DNA from: Bugula neritina
Lineage: Eukaryota > Bryozoa > Gymnolaemata > Cheilostomatida > Bugulidae
Direction: 5' to 3'
DNA length: 57,500 nt
Assembly: GCA_964035545.1 (NCBI GenBank)
Contig: OZ037773.1
Coordinates: forward strand, 2,460,751-2,518,250
Shown: piece by piece, positions 1 to 16,100 of the stretch
Position numbering within the stretch: position 1 is the first letter of the stretch
Layout of the letters: every line of letters begins with the position of its first letter
Made by a program: the position numbers and the translations under genes
The notes under the pieces: model-generated
Told to the model about the DNA's origin: nothing
Databases searched by the model: none
The model's input: the letters and a program-made list of their open reading frames with translations, nothing else

Positions 1-51
1 GGCTTTAGTTTGAGTTAGACTTTTGCACGCGATTGCTAGGGTGAATTTAGC

Positions 52-57
52 TATAAA
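52..57 (+). promoter_or_regulatory. Candidate TATA box of the acid phosphatase gene
   Basis: TATAAA lies 35 nt before the first ATG (92) of the phosphatase. A start of transcription about 30 nt downstream would leave a 5' UTR of only some 10 nt, or the element is fortuitous. Only 51 bases of upstream sequence are visible. Confidence 0.35.
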
Positions 58-91
58 AGCATCTTTTGAACGTGAGAACTCACTCATCAAT

Positions 92-5696
<5,605 letters not shown>

Positions 5697-6483
5697 GCAT
5701 CATAGAGTTGACGAAACAACTGCTTTATGCCAAGTGTTGGCGGTAACTGACTCACTGCTAATTTTTATATGTTTTAAAAGTTGAATTTCCTTGGCCAACT
5801 TATCCAAGGGCTCTCTGCTTTTATAATGATTAAAATGCAATTAATTTATGAACAGTTATATATTTACATCAGTATTTAACTAAATTTCATAACATAGGAG
5901 GGCAAAAGCGTTTTATGTTTTGATAGATTTTGTATTTCTACAATCTGGAATATTCATGTGCAAAACATTCTCTAGCTTTTTTATTGATATTACTATTAAA
6001 TGGCGGAATACTTTTAAATATTCTGTATTTTTTTCAATCATTGATATTTGAAATGTAAGTTAAACCATTATTTTTTCACATGAATTTAAGACAGAGTTTT
6101 ACACTATAACTTTGCAATGCAAAAAAAAACAATTTTATTTTCACAAATGCACCAGCTTTTTTAACAATCTCATATCTTGTGTCTAACACTAAAGTAAATG
6201 ATATTTATATTTACTTCAGTACATATTTATTTAGCCAAAATATAGACTGCATAATCCATCTTTAATGATGAAAGCATTGTGATGCACTGTTTCACAAATA
6301 TATATTTATTGTACTTGTTTGCGGAGACTATTGATAAATATTTCAACAACTGATATCTGCATTTACAGTTAACATCTACAGTAAACGCTGTAATCAATGA
6401 ATTTACAAGAGAGTTATCTCCCCTCTGTACAATTTATCCGTGAAATAGTCGGACTAGGAGTCACAGTGTGGATATGCCAGGCT
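5697..6483. other. Convergent intergenic region between the phosphatase and UBXN1
   Basis: About 790 bp of AT-rich DNA holding the two 3' UTRs. An ATTAAA at 5829-5834 could serve the phosphatase. TTTATT on the plus strand near 6305 (AATAAA on minus) could serve UBXN1. No ORF of interest, repeat or RNA gene was seen. Confidence 0.6.
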
Positions 6484-9400
6484 TCATTTCTTTGTAACCA
6501 TTATAACCGCTGATGGAACTAAACCTGAAAGAGGACATGAAACTTAATAATTTATAGGATAACAAAAACAATCTTCTGCTGTTACTACTGATACTACCAC
6601 TATTACTACTACTAGTACCACTATTACTACTACTAGTACCACTATTACTACTAGTACTACTAGTACCACTACCACTATTACTACTACTAGTACCACTATT
6701 ACTACTAGTACTACTAGTACCACTATTACCACTACTACTAGTACCACTATTACTACTACTACCACTACTACTATTACCACTACTACCGCTGCTACTACCA
6801 CTACTACCGCTGCTACTACTACCACTACTACTACTACTGCTACTACCGCTACTACTACTACTACTGCTGATACTACCACTACTACTACTACTGCTGATAC
6901 TACCACTACTACTACTACTACTACTGCTGATACTACCACTACTACTACTACTACTACTACTGCTGCTGATACTACTACTACCACTACTACTGCTACTATC
7001 TACTACTAGTAGTATTACTACTGCTGCTACTGCAACTACTACTATCACTAGTACTACTAATGCTACTGCTGCTACTGCTACAGTTACTACTGTTACTGCC
7101 ACTTACCCAATGCTGTCAGAGGTTTGTCCATGTCTTCGTCTGTATATACTTTTCTAGGAAAGGTGGTCATGAAAGTGAAATCACCAGGAAGATCGGCAGC
7201 GTTCATGCTGACATATAACCGCACTGCTGCCAAAGGCTCATGCGCTTTGAAAGTGTTAGTTAAAGGTGTGCCGCTGGGCAGCCGTATCTATAAATAAAAG
7301 GGTACACAACTTCAGTACTCACTGTTATTGAAACTGTGATATATAATATCTATTGAGTGAACTTGGAGATGTAGCTTTACCAAATGAAATAAGATTACGG
7401 TAACCAAAGCCTTCACGCAGCTCATACAAGCTTTGATAAAATACAGAGAATTGTGTCCCAAAACATGTGGCAAGTGATGAACGTTGCTAATATTTCACAA
7501 TTTAGACTGCGACACACTAAAACAGGGAGACACTCACTTGCAGCCTGCACTCTGTGTATTCCTTCTTGGCAGTTGGAGTACTTTCTGTTGAAGTAGAAGG
7601 TGCAGCAGATAATGGTGATTCAACTTTGCTGGGTGCCTAGACAATCACGGAATTTAACTGCTTAAAAATTAAGGAGATTTGGTAGAAATGAAACCTAACA
7701 TATAGCTGCAGCTCTGAATTAATAATTGCATCAAGTTACTGGCTCATAAGGGAAAGATTGTTGGCTTCTCTTCAAGTTAAGTGTATGGAAAAAGAAAGTT
7801 GGTTAAGATATTATATTACTGAACTCTGACTCAAAATATTTGTGCTGTAAGCAGCAGGCAGCTTTTAGTTTCATAATATGTCAATACTCGGGGAATCACT
7901 CACTTTGGCAGCAGCAGCAGCGGCAGCACGGGCTTCCCTGTCTCTTCGAATGTCATCCAACACCTTCTGTCTAAAAATATTTTGGACAAAATTCAAGAGA
8001 AAAACCAGGGTTGGCTACCAATGTCCAAGCATATCAACTACTGACTACTGAGTATCATACTGACTACTGAGTATCATACTGACTACTGAGTATCACACTG
8101 ACTACTGAGTATCACACTGGCTACTGAGTATCATAATAACTACTGAGTATCACACTGACTACTGAGTATCACACTGACTACTGAGTATCACACTGACTAC
8201 TGAGTATCACACTGACTACTGAGTATCATAATAACTACTGAGTATCACACTGACTACTGAGTATCACACTGACTACTGAGTATCACACTGACTACTGAGT
8301 ATCACACTGACTACTGAGTATCATAATAACTACTGAGTATCACACTGACTACTGAGTATCATACTGGCTACTGAGTATCACACTGACTACTGAGTATCAC
8401 ACTGGCTACTGAGTATCATATTAACTACTGAGTATCAAATAAAGCTTACTTGGCTGCTTTTTCTTCTGCTTTTTCTCGCCTTTTCTGCTCTGCCAGCTGT
8501 TTTATTTCTTTTTGTTCTAATCTAAAATAAAACAACACATTCGAAATCAAAATTATCTGCGAAGAGCAACCAATTTAGGATTTGTCTCCTCACAAAAGCG
8601 AAAAGTCTGGGTTATTTTTAGATTGCTAATTTAAAACCAGAAAGCAAAACCATCTTGACATAAATGTTAATTCCTTTAGTTTGTCTAAAAAACAAAGTGA
8701 TTATATGCAGCCTAAAGATTAACTAATTTATTTTGGTAACAATCAAAACTCTATTTTATATCTTAGGAAAGAATTAACTCAATTCACGGATATGTTATGT
8801 AGATGTGGTAGACACACATACTCAAACTTAGCCATAGTGAGGTCTTTCCCTTGTGTACGCCGCAATCTCTCCTTTTCTTTAGCTTCTCTTTTCTCTTTTT
8901 CTTCCCGCTCTAGTTTCTTCTGTACCATCTTTTCTTTTAACCTATTTAATAAACCCTTAGAGTACAACCTTGTTTCAGAAAGAAGGTTTTATTTACACTA
9001 TATACAAACATGAGCACGCACGCACACGCACGCACGCACGCACGGATACATATAAACAAATCCAAGGCTATAGATTACCATGACAACAACATAAATAAAG
9101 ACATTCCAGAGCATTCTAGACAAAAGACTAGTCCAAGTAACCAGAGTCACCTTTAGTCTAAATAAACAGTTTATCAATTGGTCTACAGCACAAAGCACTA
9201 AATCAAATAGTCTACAGTCTACTCAATTTTTAGATGAGGCAAAAACTCCTAGCCAGGTTCAATCCAGGCATGATAACAATAACAAAAGCATGTAAATATG
9301 TTGATTAATAATTCCAATAAAAACAACTATTTTTATGAAACTTGCTCCACATACAATTCCATTTGCTTTGCCTTCTCTTCAGCTGTTAGAGGTTTAACCT

Positions 9401-11534
9401 CTTCTGTTGACTCTGAGAAACTCAAATGTCCAGTTTTAGTAGCATGAGTCTGCATTGCTTGCTCAGTACGCAACTGTTTACCACACCTATCAAGTGAACA
9501 GAAATTAGATAAGTTGAACATTTATATAACGTATAGGAGTTAGTCATTGACTGGATTCATGATGTAAAACCTTTGTTAAAACATATAAAATATTTACTGT
9601 AATAACATTTTCCAATGCTCCTTATTCCCTGCAACCATGAAATCAGCTGGGAAGAAATAAACGTCTTTCAAATGTTTGTAAATGTGTGACAAATTGAACT
9701 CACTCATCACACTTTAAAGATTGAGGTTGGGACACATCTCCAACTTCTCCTTCTTTAGACTCCTTTGATTCTAAAACAAAACACAGACACTACAACACAA
9801 TTTACTTTACTTCATATTGCAGGTCTAATGTTCACCACTTCATAGTTTAGACTCACTCACGCAAGTTTATAGTAGCCATCTTTGTGAGAAACCTCTGATG
9901 GAAAGGGCTGTTTGTTAAATTGGGCTAAGGACTTTTTCAGATGGGGCACAGGAGCAATCATAACTGGATGCTCTTCCCAACACCACCAATGGCCTTTGCC
10001 GGGGTTCGCACCCCTTCGTGGTTACTAGGCAAATGCTCAAATCCCTAGACCACGGCTGCTCATACTCTATAGTACGTTTAAAAAATTAGAGAATCGTTGA
10101 TAATTATGGAGTTTTTCTCCATACAAAAATGTCTTACAGAAAATCAATAAAAGATAGAAAGTAGACTAGAACTAAACACAAAAATACAAGTTATAAGCTG
10201 ACATTAGTGTCAACAAAAATCTCACCAACAGTTTCAGAGGGTTCACTAGACAAGACGTTTCCCTTGGGTGCCTCGAATGGTTCATCTATGTCAGGATCAT
10301 CCAAATGATTAGACAGCCTGCATCAAGTTAAATCGGAAGAATTGATACACTCAATCGAAATTCACATAAAAAACAGAAATTTATTTATCATGTTTGAAGA
10401 AATTTATTTTCAATAAAAAAAAACATTTATTGCATACCAGTCTAAGGCTTGCTCGATTCCTCTGTAGTTGGTCTTAGCAAGTGCTTTCTCGCTGTAAAAC
10501 AACCAACTTTCATTATTATAATTTGTATATGGAACTCTAGTTCAAAAAAATCATTGATTTGGGCTAATATAACTTGCAATATTTAGAAATGAGCGTCAAA
10601 CAAATTTTGTAAGAATTATAATTGATGCTTACATAATCAGAACTATAAGCAAATCATGAGTGAAACATTAATTTCATATTGATAAGTTACTTCTATTAAA
10701 AATATGATTTTTGATAAGATTTAACTTGAAATCTACCTACGCTCTATTCTGCGGGAATCCCATCTCCATCAGCATCTCAACATTTGAAGGCATGTTGATC
10801 TGAAAAAATTCATTAGTACCATTTGAAAGTCATGAATCAAAATAAGAGGTCTGTACATATTATCAGTGCTAATATCATTTTAGTTGATCAGTATTATTAG
10901 GCAGAATAATAAAATTTCCCAGTTGATGTTGCAAAATTATCACATCATTAGTAATGGGAATGAAAACTATAAATATTAAAAAAATTGCAAGTATAGATGT
11001 ATGCAAGCATTAGTTATTTATTTCTACCCATATGATAATAATTACTATGAAGCATAATGCTCACAGTAACTGAAACAGTAACAACACAGATGTTTTGTTA
11101 TCCAACCATTATCTACGTAGTGGTGACTGCCATCAAGCATTATTATGATTATTGGTAATGCTATTAAATTTAATTAGTGATAATTAACATTGCTACTGTA
11201 GCAAATCTGAGGATATTATTATTATTGTTAGTTACTACTTAATTTGTTGTGTAATTCTTTTTGTGATTTGGTTTTTTTTGTAAGTCCAACTTCGGCCAAG
11301 TCGGAATTCCTGAAATTACTCGGGATGTCCGATTCCGAGGAATCGAAGGTCCGACTGAGTTTGGGGTGCCCAAATTCGGCCCTCCATTCGAAGAGTATTT
11401 TTTATATATAATCAAGAGCTCGCCAGTCTCCAGGCAGTACAAGACTAGAAGCTCTCATCGAATACTACTGCTATCTACCACTGTTACAGATCAGTTGTGT
11501 GAAACCATACCTGGGTGTCTTTTGTAGCAGGCAT
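6484..11534 (-). CDS. UBXN1: UBX domain-containing protein 1 (SAKS1-like), complete, 12 coding exons
   Basis: Ubiquitin-binding adaptor of the AAA ATPase p97/VCP, cytosolic. Coding exons on the minus strand: 11534-11511, 10799-10741, 10491-10438, 10317-10226, 9770-9704, 9486-9346, 8941-8822, 8521-8450, 7970-7904, 7636-7538, 7287-7107, 6524-6484 (1017 nt, 338 aa, frame consistent). Order of domains: UBA ([14 protein letters not shown] at residues 19-32, then [11 protein letters not shown]), an acidic linker [12 protein letters not shown], a C2H2-like finger (C97, C100, H113, H119), a highly charged helical stretch about 125-225, an Ala/Ser/Pro linker, and a C-terminal UBX domain from about 258 ([35 protein letters not shown] end). 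The start exon at 11534 is preferred over the in-frame ATG at 10793 because its donor and phase fit. Intron 6 needs a GC donor. The gene is head to head with TRIP11. Confidence 0.94.
6590..7090. repeat. Trinucleotide (ACT/ACC)n array filling most of the last UBXN1 intron
   Basis: About 500 bp of imperfect TAC/CTA triplets with TGC interruptions, inside the intron 7106-6525. It begins 17 nt from the 5' splice site. Long open frames on both strands (poly-Ser, poly-Val) are by-products of the triplet period and contain no real protein. Confidence 0.95.
8035..8437. repeat. 19-bp minisatellite with a 95-bp higher-order period in a UBXN1 intron
   Basis: About 21 copies of a 19-bp unit containing ACTACTGAGTATCA. 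A variant unit reading ATAAC or TTAAC recurs at 8136, 8231, 8326 and 8421, exactly every 95 bp (five units), so whole five-unit blocks were duplicated. The array starts 13 nt inside the intron from the 5' splice site of exon 8521-8450. Confidence 0.95.
9014..9044. repeat. (CACG)n microsatellite in UBXN1 intron 6
   Basis: Short CGCACGCACG run of about 31 bp in the intron between exons 9486-9346 and 8941-8822. Confidence 0.85.
9704..9770 (-). other. UBXN1: First half of the C2H2-like zinc finger of UBXN1 (exon 5)
   Basis: This exon ends in SLKCDE and joins the next exon (9486-9346) beginning CGKQLRTEQ. The result is a C-X2-C-X12-H-X5-H pattern followed by [15 protein letters not shown]. As I recall it, human UBXN1 lacks this finger, while some invertebrate members keep it. 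Likely zinc binding; ligand unknown. Confidence 0.8.
9960..10066 (-). mobile_element. tRNA-derived SINE (tRNA-Thr-like head) in a UBXN1 intron
   Basis: Read on the minus strand from about 10066 there is an A-box-like GTGGTCTAGG, a CCTAGTAACC segment resembling a Thr(AGT) anticodon arm, and a B-box-like GGGTGCGAACCCCG. This is followed by GGGAAGAGCATCCAG, which resembles the GGAAGGGCATCC core common in SINE/LINE tails. The cloverleaf is degenerate (the anticodon stem does not pair well), so it is not a functional tRNA gene. The 3' limit is uncertain and may run to about 9890. Confidence 0.7.
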
Positions 11535-11871
11535 TTTAATATTTAACCGGCAACATGTCTTCTCTCTCATAACAAAGAGGCTTATGCTCAAAACAACTTG
11601 GTTTCATTGACAACCCACAAATCATCACACTGTTACATTACGGTTACCATTACATGACTACCATTACTCATTAGTAATGGTAAATATATATTTATAATCG
11701 TAATGGTAATCAGTAATGTAATACTAATAGTAATAGTAATAGCAATACTATTAGTATCACTAATACTACTAGTAATACTAATTACTAATAGTAATTCTAA
11801 GCCAGTGGCAATGGTCATGTGATCATGTAATTGCGAACTGTAAAACTAGTAAATAGTAACTGTAACTGTAA

Positions 11872-11930
<59 letters not shown>

Positions 11931-13108
11931 AATTAGTAATTGTACTACTACTAGTAGTAACACCAACAGTAACTGTAAGTACTACTGCTAGTAGTAGTAG
12001 CACTTACAGTTACTACTAGTAGTAGTAGTACTAGTAGACAGGTAGTACTACTACTAGTAGTAGTACTACCAAAACACTTACAGTAACAGTTAGACAGCAA
12101 ATCATTATGATTATGGATTAATAATAATAATATATTATTATTATTATCATTATCATAATGATAATTCATATAAGTATAAGTATATAAGTATAATCATATA
12201 AGTATATCATATAAATATTAGTCTAATCATAATCATAATGATAACCATTGATTATTATAATTATTAAATTATGTTATACTTTATACTTATAGTTTTAGTT
12301 TAAGTTAAACTTAATGTTACGACTTATATAACCTATACTTATACTTATAGTTATAGCAATATGAATATGCAACGCATCAACAACTATAATAACATTCCGT
12401 ACACCGCTCCTAATGTACCTAAATTATGTAATATTACAATCAAATTAAGAATTATAATATCATTATTATCATTAATTTTAAACGACAATGAAAATTATTA
12501 TGAAAAAAGCGGTTATAACTGGAAGTGTGTAGAAAATGTTAACGAGCCTCGCTGAACCCGAATCTTCGCGCATGCACCTACGAAATAAATACGTTTACCC
12601 GTAGTTTCCTAACTACATGTCTATCTATAGAGGCAGGGCAATCATCATTGCTCGCTAAACTATTTTTTGTAATAAGTTGTAGGTTCTTGCAGGTAATAAA
12701 GCAAACAGCTTACATCAGAATTTTTGCGTGTCTGCACTTATAAAATACAAACAATATAAATTTGAAAACTCACCAAAATACTTTTATAACAATTTGTAAA
12801 GAGATAAAGCTAAAATAAAATTATAATACATTTGGTTTCTTAAAAATAAATTATCTCAATTAATTAAATTGTTTAAACTGTAAGGTGTATTTTTTGTCTC
12901 TTTTACCATACGTTAATATAAAAAGAAACAAATTAAATATAAATGTTTTTGGTAGTGATCAAGGTGACAAGTCCGCAGCTGTGTTGGCAGTAGATTTGTC
13001 AAAAATACTAAAATCACAATGACAATGAGCATGACTGAATGAGATAATACTGCAAATGAATAGTTCTTAATATCTAGAAACAAAAGTTGCAGAAAATAAT
13101 TTTCCAGC
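11535..13108. promoter_or_regulatory. Head-to-head intergenic region (UBXN1 / TRIP11), possible shared promoter
   Basis: About 1.57 kb separates the two start codons. The first part (about 11640-12250) is made of TAG/TAA/CTA repeats. The only GC-rich patch is at 12540-12600, with CGCGCATGCACC at 12567-12578, close to the NRF1 core GCGCATGC. The rest to 13108 is AT-rich. TRIP11 exon 1 is directly preceded by ordinary sequence without a TATA box. Promoter use is inference. Confidence 0.45.
11640..12180. repeat. TAG/TAA/ATT simple-repeat block
   Basis: Contains a pure (TAG)n run at 11874-11932, CTACTAGTAGTAG palindromes at 11940-12070 and ATT/ATA runs at 12115-12170. Both strands give long Leu- or Ser-only frames that are artefacts of the triplet repeat. 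Confidence 0.9.
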
Positions 13109-13196
13109 ATGGCCACAGGATGGTGGGGTGGATTTACGGATCAAATTTCTTCTATGGCCAAAGATGTCTTGAATGAAGGGACTGAAGAAGTTGACG
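13109..13196 (+). other. TRIP11: TRIP11 exon 1: short ALPS-like membrane-curvature segment
   Basis: Encodes MATGWWGGFTDQISSMAKDV and then LNEGTEEV. The conserved EGTEEV follows a Gly/Ser/aromatic amphipathic stretch of only about 21 residues. In vertebrate GMAP-210 the ALPS motif that binds small vesicles occupies roughly the first 38 residues. Here Trp-Trp and Phe provide bulky hydrophobics. Function is inferred. Confidence 0.75.
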
Positions 13197-16100
13197 GTAA
13201 GCACTAAGTTACACTTACTTACTCTTAGCAGTAATTCTAAGTCTAACTCTAAGATCAAGAGTAAGTCTAATATGAATCTCAAACACTAATAGTAATACTA
13301 ATAGTTCTAGTAAATATGATATTAATTCTATCACTATTACTATTAGTATTACTAATAGTAATAGTAATACTAATACTCAGTAATAGTTATACTTACACTT
13401 ATAATATTTATATTACTCATAGTCATAATACTAATGCTAATAGTAATAGTAACACCAACAGTAAATGTAGTACTAATAGTAATATTAATAGCAATACGAA
13501 TAGTAACACTAACAGTAACACTAACATTAACAAGTAACACTCACAGTATGACTATTACTATTAGTATTAGTATTACTATTAACATTACGATCACAATATA
13601 TTTATTTATATTAGTTATTATTACTATTAGTTATTTGTAAATTTTTAATTCACCAAGTCTAATGATGTTGCAGTATTACTATTTTAACAGTAATTCTAAA
13701 CGTCTAAAACTAAAAGTAATACTAAAACTAAAAGTGACAGTAGCACAAACTGTAAAAGTTAGGCTGAAGGTGTTGCAACTGCACTAAAGTTTAAAATTTA
13801 ATTTGTAAATTTAGAGTTTCAATTTTAAATAAAATGTAATTTTCATTTGTTTTTATGTAGCCTAATTGTAAATCGAAGATAAATTACCCAATTAGTTTCA
13901 CTATCAGTATGGGTATGTCTACTTTAGGCTAGTTTTAATTTTATTGCCTAGCTTGAAAATACTTCATTTTAATTTAAGTACTAAATCTAATAACTAATAA
14001 GCAATATTAATACTGATATGCAATAGCGTTAAATACTTGAAATAATTTTTTGCACATTTAAGGCTGCACCAATATTTGTCATAGGGTTAGACGGATTAGC
14101 CTTCAGTTACTAGCAAATTTTATTTTCCATATAGAGTCCAAGTTGAGTTAATTCAATAGCCTACTTGCTTGTTAATATTTGGATTCTTTAAATACATGTA
14201 CTTGACTCTACTTGCTAATATTGATTAACTTGTCTTACTCAGCTAATGAGTTTAATTTTCTTGAATTTACTTCCTGCAACTCATCAAATAACCCAATCAA
14301 CACCAAGTGACAAGTTTGGCCTGTAAAAGTTATAACATTTATAATGTTGTTAGTTTAGTTTTATTCTTAAGTAATTTAGGTTTAGCTTATTTTGATTTTT
14401 ACTTTGTAATATTATTTATGAGCAGGTTTTATAATATACACCATTTTGAATTTATTACAACCAACTTTTCGTAGTTGAAATTTTTAAAAGGAACTAATGT
14501 GAAAGTTTTTGTGAGAAATTTCATTTGTTTTAGCCATTCTGGCAACATGACTTTAATAATATAGTAATGGAGATGACAACAAAACATATTAGTTGCACTG
14601 ATTGGAGAAACTTTAGTTTAAGACTTTAGCTTCCCAGCAATCTTAATTGGTAGAACCTATAAGTCTGATATTGCTTGAGGCGATAAACAAATCAGAAAAA
14701 AAGTTTGATAGCAGATAACCAAATTAGATAAAGAAGTATAAAGATAATGATCAGTATTTAATACCAGAATAATGACAAATTAGGCCTAGCAAACTTGATT
14801 TTTTTAATTCTTATAAAAATAACTTAGTGCAAAACTTCAAAATGAATTGTATCACTAAAATTGTTTTACTATCACCAAGCTGTTCACTTCAGCAGTTCTG
14901 AGTAAATACTGGTTTAATATCTAGATGTAAGTACTAAGTATAGTATAATGGTGATAATAAACTAGTGACATTGTAAAAGTAATACTGGAAGCAATATGAA
15001 CTTGATCAACAAATATATGTGCTAAGGCAACTAAAGTATGACTAGTGATTGCTATTAGGACAACCAATTTTTGCAAACTATTACAAAAAAGTGTTGTCGT
15101 TTGTCTCTGTAGAATGCATAACAAAAGTTATATGGGAGGGGGGGAGAGATTTGGTTTGCATTGCAATAGTTGTTCACCATTGAATTAAGGTTATATATCC
15201 TGCATATGTAGTATATGGTTAAGCTTATATGCTAAGTACGCAGTATTTGTGAGATTTATACTCAGCATAACGTTTTAACAATAATAGGTGTAATTTTTTG
15301 CAGACTGTTGATGCTTTTTAGTACTAATACATATTTTTAGAAAGCAAAGTATTCATGGATTTTTAGCTGCTGCTAAATCGAATGAATAAGTAGTGAACAC
15401 CTTCAATTAATTTCAGTTAAATTCCTTATTGTAGATCATGCTACGGCCCTTCAGCAAGAACAAAAGAAGACAGCTGAACTGCAATCCCTAAACACAGCTG
15501 TGAAACTTGAGGTATGGCTAATATGTTCTCTTCAGTGTTGTGTGTTTTATTCCCAGAGTCTAGTTTTTTATATTTAAACTTTGTGGGTAATACATGGTAT
15601 TTGCACAAGTTTACTTGTTTAACCATTCAAGTGATTTTAGTAATTGGCAGTTTTATTGAGACTTAATTTAAACTAAAAAATTGTATATCTCCTTAAAAAT
15701 GTGAATTCTGTTTTTTATCAATTGAAAGCAAAAGTAGCTTCCTATATGTAACCAGAATTTATCTAATTAATGTGCACAACATTTACCACATGGTAAATCT
15801 GCAATGTTTCAATAAGCTACCTACAACCTATGCCATCATAACTTATTGATAACATGTTCACTAAAGGTGGATAAGGGTAAAGTAGGACTGCTTATAGCTT
15901 CACTTCTGGTTGTAGAATGATAGTCTGCGTTTAAAAGTCTCCGAGTTGAACGATTCCCTTCATTCTTCAGAGTTGCAAGTAGCTGCTATCAACACGGAGT
16001 ATAAAAGTTTGCTACAGGATAAGGAGGTAGATCTGTGCCAGTCATGAAATAATATCTCATAAACCAACAGTGGAGACTAGTTGTATGCGTCGGTCTATTT

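Noticed and set aside
23-91. N-terminal extension of the phosphatase
   Set aside because: Open back to the stop at 16-18 but without an ATG; the leader peptide begins at the ATG at 92.
6461-7102. Long minus-strand frames of poly-Ser and poly-Val
   Set aside because: They lie in a trinucleotide array inside the last UBXN1 intron. Only the final 41 nt before 6484 are coding, and in a different frame.
8035-8437. CRISPR-like regular repeats
   Set aside because: Units are contiguous with no unique spacers, and the host is an animal genome.
9985-10066. Functional tRNA gene
   Set aside because: A- and B-box-like elements are present but the arms do not form a sound cloverleaf, and a SINE-like body follows.
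11815-12169. Poly-Leu and poly-Ser frames on both strands
   Set aside because: Pure TAG/CTA repeats, open because of their triplet period.
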